Origin: Rosa chinensis
Lineage: Eukaryota > Streptophyta > Magnoliopsida > Rosales > Rosaceae
DNA length: 64,000 bases
Assembly: GCF_002994745.2 (NCBI RefSeq)
Contig: NC_037094.1
Coordinates: forward strand, 43,227,139 to 43,291,138
Reading direction: 5' to 3'
Shown: one piece after another, positions 50,601 to 62,398 of the stretch
How positions within the stretch are numbered: position 1 is the stretch's first letter
How the letters are laid out: each line of letters begins with the position of its first letter
Notes under the pieces: generated by a model
What the model was told of the DNA's origin: nothing
The model's database searches: none
Seen by the model: the letters and a program-made list of their open reading frames with translations, nothing else
Program-made: the position numbers and the translations under genes

Positions 50601-52400
50601 AGTGCTTTGGTGAAGCTACCGAGAAACTAACTAATCATACAACTTAACAAAATTTGGTAAAGCTAAGTTAAATTACACAACCTTAGTCCCATTTATATTT
50701 CATTAAAACACAAGTGGACTATAAACCGCAAGCCTAACATCCCCTTAGAGCAATTAAACTCACGGTTTATGCATTAAGTTTAAAGTAAGAAATTCAAGCA
50801 ACTTAACAATTCCCGTAGGAATCATTAAGCCACCACCTAAAGGCTACTCATGCTCACGGATTCAAGAAGTGGTCAAGTTCAAGTTTCCGATTCATTAGTT
50901 TCCTAAACATGCTTTCTAGGTGACTAAGCTAGCAAACACATTTAGTAAGCATCAAAGTTTAGAAGCCGATAGATTCAAAACATGCATAAACATCAAAACA
51001 CATGGAAATTTACATTATTTGCACATAAGTTTGGCTAGAGCTAGCCCTAGCCTCAAATCCAATTACTCACAACACATGTTATTACAAATATAAGCCATGA
51101 ACATCATATTAAAGAGAGAAGGAAGAGACAAGAGAAGAACTACCCAACCTCCCACCTAGCTCTCAAAGATGTCAAATGATGAGAGAATTGCTTCAAGGTA
51201 TGAGATTTTTGGTTTTACAACCCAAAACACCATACACATCCACAAAACTCAAGAACAAAGAAGAACAAAGGCTTGGACGTGTGAAAGCAAGTGTTGTGAT
51301 TGATTTAGAGTGTGTAGTAACTTTGGTTTTGGTGAAACCCAAGTGCCTACACACCTATTTCTCACACAAACTCAAAGAACTATGTACAAGGTATGAAAAA
51401 CTAACCTAAAACTAGAGAAAAGAGAGATTTTGATGCTCCAAAATGAGGGAGCCAAGGGGATGCACGGTTTTGGGGAGAGAGAATGAGCTATTTAAAGGCC
51501 AATGCAATCCAAATCAAGGGTGGAGATCAAAGGGAATGAAGGGCTAGATGTGATTGACAAATGTGTAAGCACAAAATGTGGATCTAGTTTTTTACTCCAT
51601 ATAGAAATGACCTAGAAAGCCCATAGATATTTTGGTGGAGATAAAAAGTAAGGGTAGAATGGTCATTGTGTAGGGGAACAAGGTAATAAATGGGAGACAA
51701 AGGTGTAAGAATGAGACCACTTGTCCTCTTTCAAATTTTGAATTTCAAAATAACCTAGACCTAAAGTCTCTAACCCTAGTCAGCTATCCTTGTCCTTCAC
51801 ACATATTCTCGGCCAGCCAACTCGGCCGGAAATGTCCGGAATCCGGTGTTGACCACCGTTGACCCATTTTTTGTCCGTTTGCGAACTTTCTTCTCCTTTC
51901 TTCCTTCAATTAAATCTCCACAGAGAGTTAGGAATTGGCCCTCAACTTCTTCATACCAAATGTTCCTCCATGAGTGTAGATCATCCATGTAAAATATCAG
52001 AGTTTATTTCACCGTGGTTTGGCCGGAACTGCTGCCGAAATCCTTACAGGTCCAGTTTTGCTGTTTTTTTCTTTTAGTCAGAAACTTGGGACGATTTCTT
52101 TGAAGGCCTTCCACTCCGAACTAGCTCTTACACTCTTCATACGAAATGACTTAGGATGTCTAGAATAGATCTGGAAAGGTTCAACTCATTTGGGGTTCAT
52201 TTGATCAGTCTGCTGCTCCTCCTTCCTTGTTTAGCTCGGTTTCTCCTAGCCAAAGTAGGAAAATGTGCTAAAGTTGAGATTTTAGTGCATTTTCATGCTT
52301 CTCCATCATTTCCTAGCATGATAAGGAAAACATAATAAATATATATAAATAAACACAAAGGTTAAGCAAGTGCAAGATTAGGGGAATAATTACTAGGTAA
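50601..52400. other. Remainder of the noncoding LTR-like element
   Basis: AT-rich with no ORF of note. Part of the element described at 49061-52414. Confidence 0.35.
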
Positions 52401-52414
52401 TTATGGACCTAACA

Positions 52415-52585
52415 CCCGTTGAGGTTGGCAGGTTAATACTATTTACTGTTTTTTGCCTTTCATTTCCACCATATAGATCAAAATGTCAGATATTGTTCAC
52501 AAAAGGTCACCCCTATACCGTGGAAATGAAAGGCAAAAAGCAGTGAATAGTATTGACTTGCCAACCTCAACGGGTGGACTTGCTC
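52415..52585. mobile_element. Foldback MITE, copy 2 (left tip missing)
   Basis: Over 160 bases it is nearly identical to copy 1, in the same orientation, and shares with it a further 13 bases beyond the right end (TTAGGGTTAGAGA). The left tip GAGCAAGTCCA is absent, exactly where the LTR-like element ends. Confidence 0.75.
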
Positions 52586-53125
52586 TTAGGGTTAGAGATA
52601 GATTGACAGTACTCTACTAAATTTACTTAATATATAAAATTAATCTACTTTTGTATCAAAGTATCAAAATAATCTACAAAATTATTTTATTTTTATAGCA
52701 AATTAATATACAGTACCGGCAGATGTACCAGCAAATTTCCTTTAGCTCAATAAGAACAAGAGATGGCATTGAAGAACAAAGAAAGGTAATATGGTTTTTA
52801 GTGGTAATAAGATAAAGGCCAAAATGTTTACATTTGATTGGATGAGCTTGGGAGAACATGAAAATTTTCTTTTACATTTGTAATTTGTTAGTTACAAAAC
52901 AAGTAAAACACCTCTCTCTCTCTTTTTTTTTTTTTTTGATTAGGAGTGAGGTAGTACGCCACCTCGATTACGTTAGCGAGTTAGTAACACACCCACCTAG
53001 TCAGTATTCAAACCGAAGTCCACAAGAGTATCCTAGTAAAGCCAAACCGATCTCCCGCCTCAGGCCTCTATTTGTGTGTTTTACCATGTTATGACAGTAT
53101 GGAAGTTAAGACAAACCATCTGAGC

Positions 53126-53255
53126 GAGAAGAGGGCTCCATCTTTATCGGAGCTCTAGGGTTGCAAAATAGAGAGTTGGTTTTCTTCGTTTTTACTTGGT
53201 GGCTCTCGTTCGGCAGCGCCCTAGTTTCGGCTTGGGCCTTTGGCTCCACTGGTGT

Positions 53256-53286
<31 letters not shown>

Positions 53287-54241
53287 GCTGACAGAGGGGT
53301 TTTGGGAGGCTTTGTGGTGGTTGAGGCGCAGTGCTGGCGCAATATGGCTATTTGTTCTCGTTGACGGCAACGACAGTTCTAAGATTGCATGCCTGACAGG
53401 AAAACGAGATCGGCGGCCTTCTTCATTGGATCTGGACATTGACGATTGTGGGTGGAGGTATGTGGCTGTGCTTATGGGTTCTTGTGGGCAGTTTGACTGC
53501 AAAGGGCTTGATTCATCAAAGATGGAGCCTCGCGGCGTACCTGGGATTGGTTTTGCAAATGGGCAAGGAAGCATGCTCCGGGATGGGTTGCTATGGCGAT
53601 GGAATATGCAGGTTTTGTTTGGTGTCCCGCCGATGGTCCAGATCTTTTGGAGGGAAAGACTTTGCCGTCATCTGTCCGGCAATGAGGGTTATCAACTATC
53701 CCATGGCAGAAGTTTGGGACAAGTATGTTGAATATTGCAGCACCTTTTTGGTTCGTTTTAGTTTTTTCTTTACTTTGGTAGTTTTTTGGTTAGGTTCAAT
53801 AAGTCCCTACTCCTTGGAGCTAGGGTTTGGGAGTCGTGTTCTGCTTGGCGTGCCAATATTGTGGCATTACTCGGAGGAATTATGAATTTTAATTTCGGTG
53901 CTTTCTAGTTGTCAACATGAGGGTGGATTGCCTTTGCACGTGGTCTGGCGGTACTTGGACACGGTGTTGAAGAGGGTAAATTGGCTCGGTCTAATGTTGG
54001 TGGCAAAGTTGTATCATTACACTCGGGATTGGTTATCTTTCATTGTAGCTCGTGATTTCGAGCGTAAAATTTGGTTAGGAGTTTGGCTCAGTTGGCTCAT
54101 GGATGTTGCTATTAGCAACGGACCCGTAACTACGGATCTTTGTATGAATGTGTGTCGTGGTGTAGTACCGCAACCGGTCATTCCAATGTATTGTAATCTT
54201 TTCATTTATTAATGAATTTTATTTCTTCCAAAAAAAAAAAA
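53126..54241 (+). mobile_element. Poly-A retroposon, same family as 13420-15318
   Basis: Flanked by 17-bp direct repeats that differ at one base, AGACAAACCATCTGAGC (53109-53125) and AGACGAACCATCTGAGC (54242-54258). It ends ATTAATGAATTTTATTTCTTCC plus poly-A. It has no long ORF with a known domain. A 29-base G-run lies at 53256-53284. Confidence 0.75.
53256..53284. repeat. Poly-G tract, 29 bases
   Basis: An uninterrupted G run inside the retroposon. It is prone to length error in sequencing and could fold as a G-quadruplex. Confidence 0.9.
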
Positions 54242-54599
54242 AGACGAACCATCTGAGCATTTTTTTTTTTGGGTTAGGATTCTAAGTTGAGATTATTCAT
54301 AAGAGAAACATCACTATAACGCACCGGTGTAATACATACAAGCACGTGGCAAAGTGCTGCACGTCTTTGTTGGTATGAAAGCTGCTACGCATTGAAGAGT
54401 ACAGTCACAAAGCGCCAATAGGCTTTGTATTGAAAAGTCTAGTGGAGATCAAATAGCATAAAAAGGGAGGATTGTTTTGTTCCAAATCTTTTGCAATATT
54501 TTCTCTCAGGATTCTTCAACGCTTTCGCCTTGCACCATCACACATGAATCATAAGGTACAAATCTGTTTGATACGAGTCAAAGACAAAGGAGCTACCAG

Positions 54600-55284
54600 T
54601 GAAACACTAAATTTTCAAAAACTACAACCTTGAACTAGACATCAAATTCTCTCTGTTCATAAGACTGCAATTTACAAAGTTCACTCTCGCACACAAACCA
54701 AAGCAGGAAAATTGCATGAACGTACAACACCCATCCATCAGTTGTATGGGAGAACCCAAAAGGAACACACAGAGACTCAGTGACGTGTATATCATTCCTC
54801 CAAAGAAGCATATTAGTTTCTCAGCCAAAAGGTCCTGTAAAGCAGACAAAAATTTAGCAAAGGCTACACATGTCAATAATGTCAAAGTTGACCATTTCAC
54901 AATGTAAACATCAGAGCCATAATTTCTGAAATACCGAGATTTTCTAAATGTGCAACTCATACTTCCTACAATACTTCATTACAAAACCTCTTATTGACAC
55001 AAAGGGGTGTACTTTTTCATGTAAACCTGAGTGGAAATGCATGCAGACCTTATTCTCAAAGATCTACCCAACCAATACGCAAAATTAACATTTGTTTTAC
55101 ATACTATAGAGCATAAAAATTGTTACTGCTTAATGAATTAGTTCGTATTATTGTTCAAGTAATCTTCTGCACTCAGAAACTGGTATCCATTAGGATTATG
55201 TGAAGGTTACACAATGCATTTATAAATTCAACAAATGAATCATTCCAACCAGGCAAGAATGGAGATGCAAATATATAAACCTGT
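54600..55284 (-). other. Probable 3'UTR of the MOZART1/GIP1 gene
   Basis: After the stop codon comes ACAG followed by GTTTAT, a possible donor, and a later acceptor-like TTTACAG precedes the block starting at about 54833. This suggests a spliced 3'UTR. No other coding sequence is seen. Confidence 0.35.
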
Positions 55285-55503
55285 TCACGGAACATGACGA
55301 GCAGAATCCTGTGGTGTAAGTGGGCCGAGGTCATTTCGGAGCTCCTTGACAACAGCAGCCAATGCCTCAGGGTTGAGACCCAAATCACAGAGTGCAATAA
55401 GGATGGAGAGGGTGTGACGATCAAGCCCTGTGTCAAGAATGTTGGACATCTGAAATGCTAGGTCCAGAGACTCCCGGGCTGTTTTTGCAGCATCCGCATC
55501 CAT
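55285..55503 (-). CDS. GIP1: Mitotic-spindle organizing protein 1 (MOZART1; plant GIP1)
   Basis: A 72-residue protein coded by one exon. MOZART1/GIP binds the gamma-tubulin complex (GCP3) and recruits it to microtubule nucleation sites at the nuclear envelope and spindle. The sequence has the family's three short helices with SLDLAFQMSNILDTGLDRHT, then LSILIALCDLGLNPEALAAV, then VKELR. Family members are about 70-75 residues, so it is full length. The ATG is preceded by a 24-base 5'UTR piece and an acceptor (TTTTCCTAG) at 55528, which implies a 5'UTR intron. The probable first exon lies near 59383-59520. The reading frame has no defects. Confidence 0.93.
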   Translation of the reverse strand: MDADAAKTARESLDLAFQMSNILDTGLDRHTLSILIALCDLGLNPEALAAVVKELRNDLGPLTPQDSARHVP

Positions 55504-57679
55504 ATGAAGAAGCTGAAGAGAAAGTAACTAGGAAAAAAAAAAACAGCAGCTGAGGAAATATTTATTGTAAATAATTTTCAAGAATAAAGACCATTATATC
55601 ACAAAGATAAAAGTCCAGCAATCTATAAATCTACATCAAATATCTGGTGCAAATAATTTACGTTTTTCACAAAGCTCTCATCGAATGTGCTTCAACTAGT
55701 GCTTAATTTGGGAGAACAGACCAACTCACAAATGAGGAACAGAGCGAGAGAATGACAAAGGTTATGGCCAGTAGAGGATAACAAATTTAAGAATCCTAAT
55801 AATAATAAAACAAAAACGAAACAAAGAATATCTAGTTCTTAATTTAAATGAAGAGAGTAAGACGGAGCCAGAAATACACTGGAAATTTCTAATCTTAAAG
55901 TCTTAAAATAACTGGTCAAGACTTGCATCTTGCAACATAATTAATGATGAGGATTGATAACCAAAATACCCATCTTTAGGTTGAACTTTTTAACTTGAAA
56001 TCCTGTTCAGTTGACCCAACACCCAACTATGATATTGAGTAGGTCCAAATCCTATGTAGCTAAATGCGTTCTGCAAACCCCATCTCAGGCTTCTTATGCA
56101 AGCTCTTGTGAAATATACCAAGAACATAAACTTCCATGGGGCACACCTAGAAGGCCACACATATTGAACTTAGAGGAGAGAACCAAAGGTAATACAATGC
56201 TTGGAATAATGGAGGCTCGCGAACCTTTGTGTCATTCCTACATAAAAAGGAGACTCATTTATCTCATTTTCTTCGCATGGAAATTCCATTGAACTCCCAT
56301 ATGGGGTCTTTACAGGGGTATGTGTTTGACCTGGAATGAAGAATATAGACACTTGGAGGTGGAAGGTGACTCTTAACTGCTGTCTGCTTCACTGCTTGGT
56401 GTGTACTGTGCTTAACACCTGAACACCCTTTATATAGCCTGGTTTCCGGCGGTAAAGAGCTATTCAATCGGGAGGGATTGTAATGTGAGGCACATTTATA
56501 GGGAGTAGAATGCTGCTTCAGGTGACTCAGCCGCTCTGAGCCTTGGCCATTGGTGTCACATAGTTTTTATACTCCCCCTTCTTCTATTTTAATCAGCTGT
56601 TAATAACTCCAGAAGGACAAGGACTATTTCTATGCACTAATTTGTATTCTCTCGGCCATTAGCCCCTTCCAACCAAAACAGAAAATCAATCAAGCTCCAT
56701 ATGTTGCTACATTGGAAATTATTCATTAAAACTGAGAATGTACAGAACAGTTGACAAGATATCCACTAAGTGTAGAAATAGAGGTAGGCCTTCTTATTCT
56801 TCATTTCTCATCATCTTTACGCCTTCCTACTGACCTTATTTTCTTGGCATGTAAAAATTATCAATAGCCTGTGCTGCTACAGCCGAAACTATCTAATAGC
56901 AAAGAGAGAATCTTCAAACTCACTACGTTTATTTCGTCTCTTTTGTTCAACTCGTGTTCCTGTGAGTTGCTTCCCCGGTCCTCCCCTTCATCTCCCTTTT
57001 TATGACATGCAAAATTTATGTGAAACGCTTAATGCTATAGACTATGGTAAAAAGTGCTTTAGTTTTAACTGGATGTTTAGTACTTGCAAACATCAAACAA
57101 GGGGCCAAAGTAGCGCCTGGCATGTCCTCCAACACTGAAATGGAACTTAAACTTACATACCATAAATGGTCATTATTTGCTACTTAAAACATTCATAACA
57201 CACACAGAGATTTCAACAGTATTTAAGTGTTCTAGTAAATAGAGTTACTCTCTACACCAAAGGAATTTGGGATAAAGGATCAGGACCACTGGCCAAATTC
57301 TTTAGCTAGCTGTCTCTTTACAAGTTAAATTTGTGTTTTTTAAAATTTGAAGCTGAAACATATTGATAGGGAATAATAGATTTTTTATTTTTCAAGAAGA
57401 AACCAGATTTGATTAACAAAGCCAACACAGCAAATTTGCACAAGAAGTCCACTTTTCAAAGTGCAGCAGCATATACAAAGTTATCTACTGCTTGAATAAC
57501 ATTAATTAAAAAAAAAAAAAGACTTAAAACTAAGTCACAGTGAATCAACTAGCTGCAGCTTTCCTGTCCAGCAAAGCTGTAAACCACAAGGCAATCACTT
57601 AAAAGTATTGAATCTTGGAAATCTAACTGCTACATATATGAGGGGTGAATCCTTTTCTCAGTGCACATATGAACCATAG

Positions 57680-57830
57680 TTGAGATCCCTTTTACATTGT
57701 TTTGTTTGTAGGAAGGTCTGTCACTAGGATCGGGCAGTGGACTCACCCCTACAAGTTGAGACCCTTGTGACATTGTTCTGTTTGCAGGACAATCTGTCAT
57801 AAGGTCAGGGCAGTGGATTCGACTCTGCAA
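57680..57830. repeat. Tandem dimer, unit of about 73 bp
   Basis: GTTGAGA-CCC, CATTGTT-TGTTTG and the AGG..GGGCAGTGGA block recur twice in the same order with about 15-20 percent differences. Confidence 0.6.
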
Positions 57831-58770
57831 TGGCAACAGCACCTAAGTTTTTTGTGTTATATCTTGGCCCAATAAAACTTGACTTTTATCTGGCTGACAA
57901 TGTATTGTCTGCATGACATTTTTTTTTTGCTCATTGATCAAGAAGTTCAACTTAAATCGTACATTAACTCAACTTCAAAACAGCCATCATAAACAAAACG
58001 AACATAAGATGGAGACCACCCTTCAAAGCTTAAACACTCGAGGCAATGTGAGGCCTACTATATGCAATGATTTTTCATTTCCAGAGGCAGGTGTAAACCT
58101 GTATATATTAGAATACACATGGATTTACCCACTAACTTATTGTGACTTTCCCTTCCCTAAAGGCCTTGCATTCTTTTGGGAGCAAGGTGTTAATAATTTT
58201 TTGACCAGGTCAGGGGAGCTAACATTTAAAAAGAGCCTACTGTTATTACTTCAGTACAGACATTTTCCTTAAAAGGACCAAGTTATAGATTAGGAAAAAC
58301 CAGTAGAGGTCATTTTGGTTGACAATAACAAACAAAACTGAAGGAAGCTTATTCTCAACCAGAAGAACTTTATATTGAACAAAGTTTTTGTCTTCTTAGA
58401 AATCCATAATTCTGATTTGAATAATAAAATCGATTGCAGTCAGTCAGTCAGATCAATATAGAAAGAAATCTTATTGAATAATGGAACCTTTTCATGAATT
58501 GTTGGGTATATAACAAAACAACACAACTCAGCATCTAAAAGTAAGAAAAAAAAATTTGCTTCTGAAAATAGATTTCTAACCTTAAGCAGGGGACGATGAA
58601 AAAATCTCAAAAGCAGCTATAACCGGAGTAAATCAACTGCAATAACATGGACCAATCAGATCTCATAAGTATGAAAAAGTAAAATGATTGTATGACAAAA
58701 ATAATGTGAACGATCTGATACAACTTATGACTTCATAGTTATTGTTTACAATAGACTGATTCAGAGAGAG

Positions 58771-58773
<3 letters not shown>

Positions 58774-58839
<66 letters not shown>
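58774..58839. repeat. (TA)n microsatellite, about 33 units
   Basis: Preceded by a (GA)n run at 58764-58773. It lies in the presumed GIP1 5'UTR intron. Confidence 0.95.
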
Positions 58840-58840
<1 letters not shown>

Positions 58841-59382
58841 CTTTCAAACCAGTTTTGTTTTTCTAGTACACAATAAAAAGCACACTTGAACCATATATCC
58901 TTTAGTTCCCAACACAGAAACAATACATCTGAATCAAATAAAACCACATTTCATATACAACAGTAAAGAGATTCAAGCAAGGGCAATATCACTGCTACCA
59001 CTGAAGAGCAGCAGCGTCCATGAGATCGGCACTCAAGGAGGAATAGTGGAACACACACACACACATACATGAGCTATGTACACAATATCTAACCCTAAAC
59101 TCATAGCCTCTTATCCTATAGTTTGCAATGGAATTCATTTGAAAAGTAATGAAAACCATCAAGTTTTTGAAGGTACAATAATGACATAAAAGTAAATCAA
59201 ACCGATAAACCTCGGAATGAAATACGAAACATGTTCTAAGAAACCCATTAGTTGCCCTACGCAAAACAATCTCAGAAAATTGGGAAAGGCATCTCAAAAG
59301 TTCGCATTAGGGATTCCCAACAGAATATATACATATATATATATATATATAAGAGGTAAAAAGAAGAAATCATAATTGATAC

Positions 59383-59520
59383 CCGAAGAGCAAAGAGCGG
59401 CTGGGCTGGGTTGGGTTGGTGGCGTCTTCAACGAGGACGGGAGGGATGGTGCAGCTACCGAAATCTCAACTACAGCTCTATAAGTCTCTCTCTCTCTTCT
59501 TCAACCGGCGGGCCATCAAC
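59383..59520 (-). promoter_or_regulatory. Probable first (noncoding) exon and promoter of GIP1
   Basis: On the minus strand, GAGAGAGAGAGACTTATAGAG is followed by GC-richer sequence running to a CTTCGG/GTATCA donor. CT-rich and GC-richer leaders are typical of plant 5'UTR exons. There is no transcript evidence. Confidence 0.35.
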
Positions 59521-59749
59521 TGAAATATACTAACAGAGAGAGCTGATATTCAGGAAAGGGATTGTCACCTCATCATCGCAGCACGAGGTTAGTTCTTTTT
59601 TAGCCAATTTGGCTTTTAATTCCCGGACAGTACATCTCCACCAACGGACTACTTATTTCAAAATAATTAGTTTTAGAATAAAATTATACTCTAACCGAAT
59701 ATCTAAATAAAAATTAAATTTAACTTGAGGAAATGATCATTTACTTAAT

Positions 59750-60200
59750 TTCAGTTTAAAAATTACCCACTTGCTCCACTAACAGTTTTTTAACCTCATT
59801 TATCTAAAACACTTTAAGAGATTATTTTCCTAATATCCAATTAATTCTTTTCTTTTTTTATATTTATTTTTGGGACTTTTTTGCCCTATCCTTCTTTCTC
59901 ATTTAGTGAGAGAAGTCATCCTCCACCTTGCTATGCTCCAGTGACCAGTGGCCGGCCGCGGTATCCGGAGACCGGTGACCTGAGTCTAGCGTCCAGTGAC
60001 CGGAATCCGGCTACCGGATTGGTGATCGGATTCCGGCATCTGAATTTATTGCCCCTCAGTAATCATATTATTGCCCTCCAGTAATCATATTATTACCTCT
60101 CAATAATCATATTATTGCCCTTCAGTGAATTGCATAAACTCCCAAAACCAAAATGAATACACTACATGCACATTTGATCAATTTATATGCATATTATTGC
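59750..60200. repeat. Dispersed repeat rich in TTATTGCCC motifs, copy 2
   Basis: Has the same ordered motifs as 30600-31150, including CCTAATATCCAATTAA, GGTGACC/CCGG-rich text and repeated ATATTATTGCCC units. Ends were not defined. Confidence 0.5.
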
Positions 60201-60690
60201 CTCCCAATACTTATATTACTTTTATACGTTATCAGCACGCTCAGAGCCAATAGTCAAGAAAATAAACTCTAGTTTTCTAGTTTCTTTCTGTCAAAAAAAA
60301 AAAAAAAACCTAAGAAGGAAAAATATTTCTTCTTTTCTGCCGCCATCCAAAAAAAAAAATTTGTTTTGGCCCCCGGCCTCACCGTACTCAGCCAAGAGAA
60401 ATTTGTTTAGGATAAAATTCTACTCCAACAGAATATCTAAATAAAAGTTAAATTTAGAGAAAATTATCATATACCCCAAATCAAGCAATATACTCTTCAT
60501 ACACCCCAACAACTTATTTTTATTCCCACTTCACACAAAACTTTCCATTTTTTCTCTATACTTTTCAAAACCACTCACTATTCATCTCACTAATACCCCT
60601 CCTCTCCATCATCATTTTCTTTTTTTAATTATTTCTTTTGATAAAGCGTTGTGGGCCCACCCTAAATTATTTATTTAGACTATATTTACA
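60201..60690. other. AT-rich spacer before the endogenous virus
   Basis: No gene is seen. The left edge of the viral insertion was not located and may lie within this stretch. Confidence 0.35.
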
Positions 60691-60695
60691 GGTGA

Positions 60696-60988
60696 AATCA
60701 TCCTCCATTCAAAGGTAGACAGTTAAATTTACTATTCATAATTCCGATCGTTGACAGAATTGAGTTACTTGCTATCTGTAAGAAAACAAGTGAAGAATTG
60801 AAAATAGAAAGAGAAAAATTGAGAAAATTGAAGAACTTTAGAGATATTCTCAACAGGAATACTCCCGACTACTAGGAAATCATCTTTAGGATTCAAACTA
60901 GAATCTATAAAGCTGAACAAGATATTGATAATCTTTTATATGTGCTTCAAGAGGAACAAAAATCTCTTGATTATTTGAGCATTGGTTA
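60696..60988 (+). pseudogene. Viral reading frame tail upstream of the primer site
   Basis: A frame from 60696 to a TAG at 60986-60988, broken by a TAG near 60870, is rich in Lys, Glu and Leu (KTSEELKIEREKLRKLKN) and probably forms a coiled coil. Its place just before the primer site suggests it is the end of the last viral ORF, which on a circular genome lies next to the leader. It is not homologous to anything I can name. Confidence 0.4.
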
Positions 60989-61002
60989 GATCCACAACTC
61001 AC

Positions 61003-61014
61003 TGGTATCAGAGC
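61003..61014 (+). other. tRNA-Met primer-binding site of the endogenous virus
   Basis: TGGTATCAGAGC, the conserved minus-strand primer site of plant pararetroviruses and the zero point of their maps. The small ORF starts 33 bases later. Confidence 0.85.
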
Positions 61015-61046
61015 TTGTAAAATAGCTCAAAAAGAGGAATCCCCTA

Positions 61047-61478
61047 ATGGGGACAATTTCTGATAAAACATTAGAGAATTAGTTAAATTCTCTACTGAAA
61101 TCCTCTGATGAAACATCAGATCCTACTAAGGAATTATCTAGATGTCAAAATCATCTAGAAAAACTACCTGCTATAATCTACCAATTGGAAAAATTGGAAA
61201 ACAAACTAGATTATATCAAGGAACTTCCAAAAACGGAAGAAGAAAAGCTAACAAATGTTAGTAGAAAAATCAGTGAACAGTAAAAAACGCTGGATTCTAT
61301 GAAGAATATACTGAAGGACAAGAAAGTACCTACAGTAAAATCAAAGAAAACTAATGGATTTAAACCATTAGAAAAACCTGAGGAGAATCATGTTCCCAAC
61401 ATGATTTTTCTTGGACCATCTACTAGTCAAATTAGTATTCGGTATGAAGACCCGAAAGAAGAAGAGATGTCAAAATGA
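61047..61478 (+). pseudogene. Small leader-proximal viral ORF (143 codons, two stops)
   Basis: Starts at ATG 61047. In-frame stops at 61080 and 61281 interrupt it. The middle is Lys/Glu/Leu-rich and likely coiled coil. It ends in a TGA at 61476-61478 that overlaps the next ORF's ATG as ATGA, an arrangement compatible with coupled translation. The function is unknown; small coiled-coil proteins in this position are known in several caulimovirids. Confidence 0.5.
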
Positions 61479-62398
61479 TGAGCATCTTCGGGAAAAAGAA
61501 AGGAGTACAACTCCTCAATGCTGAAGAATTCGAATTCAACGAAATCGAACAAGAGGTAAAAAACGCCTCAATTCCCAAATTAGATTTCAAGCAAATCTAT
61601 AAAAGGGGAAAGTTTGATGTGTTGGATAGCCACCATTTCAAATTATTGGAATTCACAACCCCCTCTACAACAGGAGAAATAGATCTTCTGATGATAACTC
61701 CTGAAGAAGTTGCCAGAGCAAGAACAAAAAATTATCAGTTTATGCATATTGGAGCAGTCCAAGTAGGCATAAAACTTCTTGCCCGAGAAGGAATAAACTG
61801 TTCAGTTCTATGTGTCTTACAAGACAATAGACTAACAGATTTTCAAGCTAGTCTGTTGGGAACCCTTGAGGCATCCTTATGCAATCAAGTGGCTTATTTC
61901 AACTGCTTCCCAAATTTCTCAACCAACTTGAAAGATGCAGCTCACTGTCTAAGATTGAGAGTCAAGACAGATGGCATAGCCATGAAAAAAGATATGCAAG
62001 AACTGGCTATAGTATACAGAATATACTATAAATTGATGAGCACCACGGTAGAACCTAAAACCAGGATATCAAATATCCCAGGTCTTACTACTGGTTTCCT
62101 CACCAGCCAGAAGAACCATTCACAGCAGATTCACAAGGTTACTTGGAATGAAGTAACTTTTCCTATTGAAGGGAAATTATCTGGTCCGAAAAAACCAGCA
62201 GAAAATGCCAAAGCGGCAATTTATGAAAGTAGAAAGACTGGAGATATCAGTCTAAAATTTGACGATCACAGAAAAAGTGACGTCTGTTTTGAAAATGTCA
62301 GGATAAACAACAATCTTCTCAGAAGAAGCTACAGCACTAAAGAAGCTAGTGTTAGTGGTACCAAATACTCTGAAGAACTATCAGAGTCCATCACTTAA
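61475..62398 (+). pseudogene. Caulimovirid movement protein region (30K superfamily)
   Basis: A 307-codon open stretch. The central part has the 30K movement-protein pattern: FMHIGAVQVGIKLLAREG, then a conserved Asp in VLQDNRL, then FQASLLGTLEAS. These proteins modify plasmodesmata so virus can move between cells. The stretch is closed by a TAA at 62396-62398, after which the same frame continues into the coat protein region, so the stop probably interrupts an original polyprotein. It belongs to an old integrated copy and is not expected to be functional. Confidence 0.8.

Larger units (their letters stand above)
49061..52414 (-). mobile_element. Noncoding LTR-like element with a nested insertion
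   Basis: On the plus strand it begins TGTTGGGGAC and ends GGACCTAACA, an LTR-style TG..CA pair with related inverted termini. It has no pol or gag domain. A second element (49504-50600) interrupts it. No TSD was found: AAACT lies before and CCCGT after. It may be a large solo LTR or LARD-type derivative. Confidence 0.4.
55528..59382 (-). other. Probable 5'UTR intron of GIP1 (about 3.9 kb)
   Basis: Bounded by an acceptor just before the short leader of the CDS exon and by a GTATCA donor candidate at 59382. Nothing coding was recognised inside. It holds a dimeric repeat at about 57680-57830 and a long (TA)n tract. The extent depends on the choice of first exon and is inferred. Confidence 0.4.

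Noticed and set aside
52924..53095. Possible SINE: T-run on the left and a CAGTATTCAAACCG B-box-like motif in minus orientation
   Set aside because: No TSD or A box could be defined, and the motif matches a pol III B box only loosely.
54622..54960. 112-codon minus-strand frame with hydrophobic stretches near GIP1
   Set aside because: It crosses an acceptor-like site and lies where the 3'UTR of GIP1 is expected. It has no recognisable domain.
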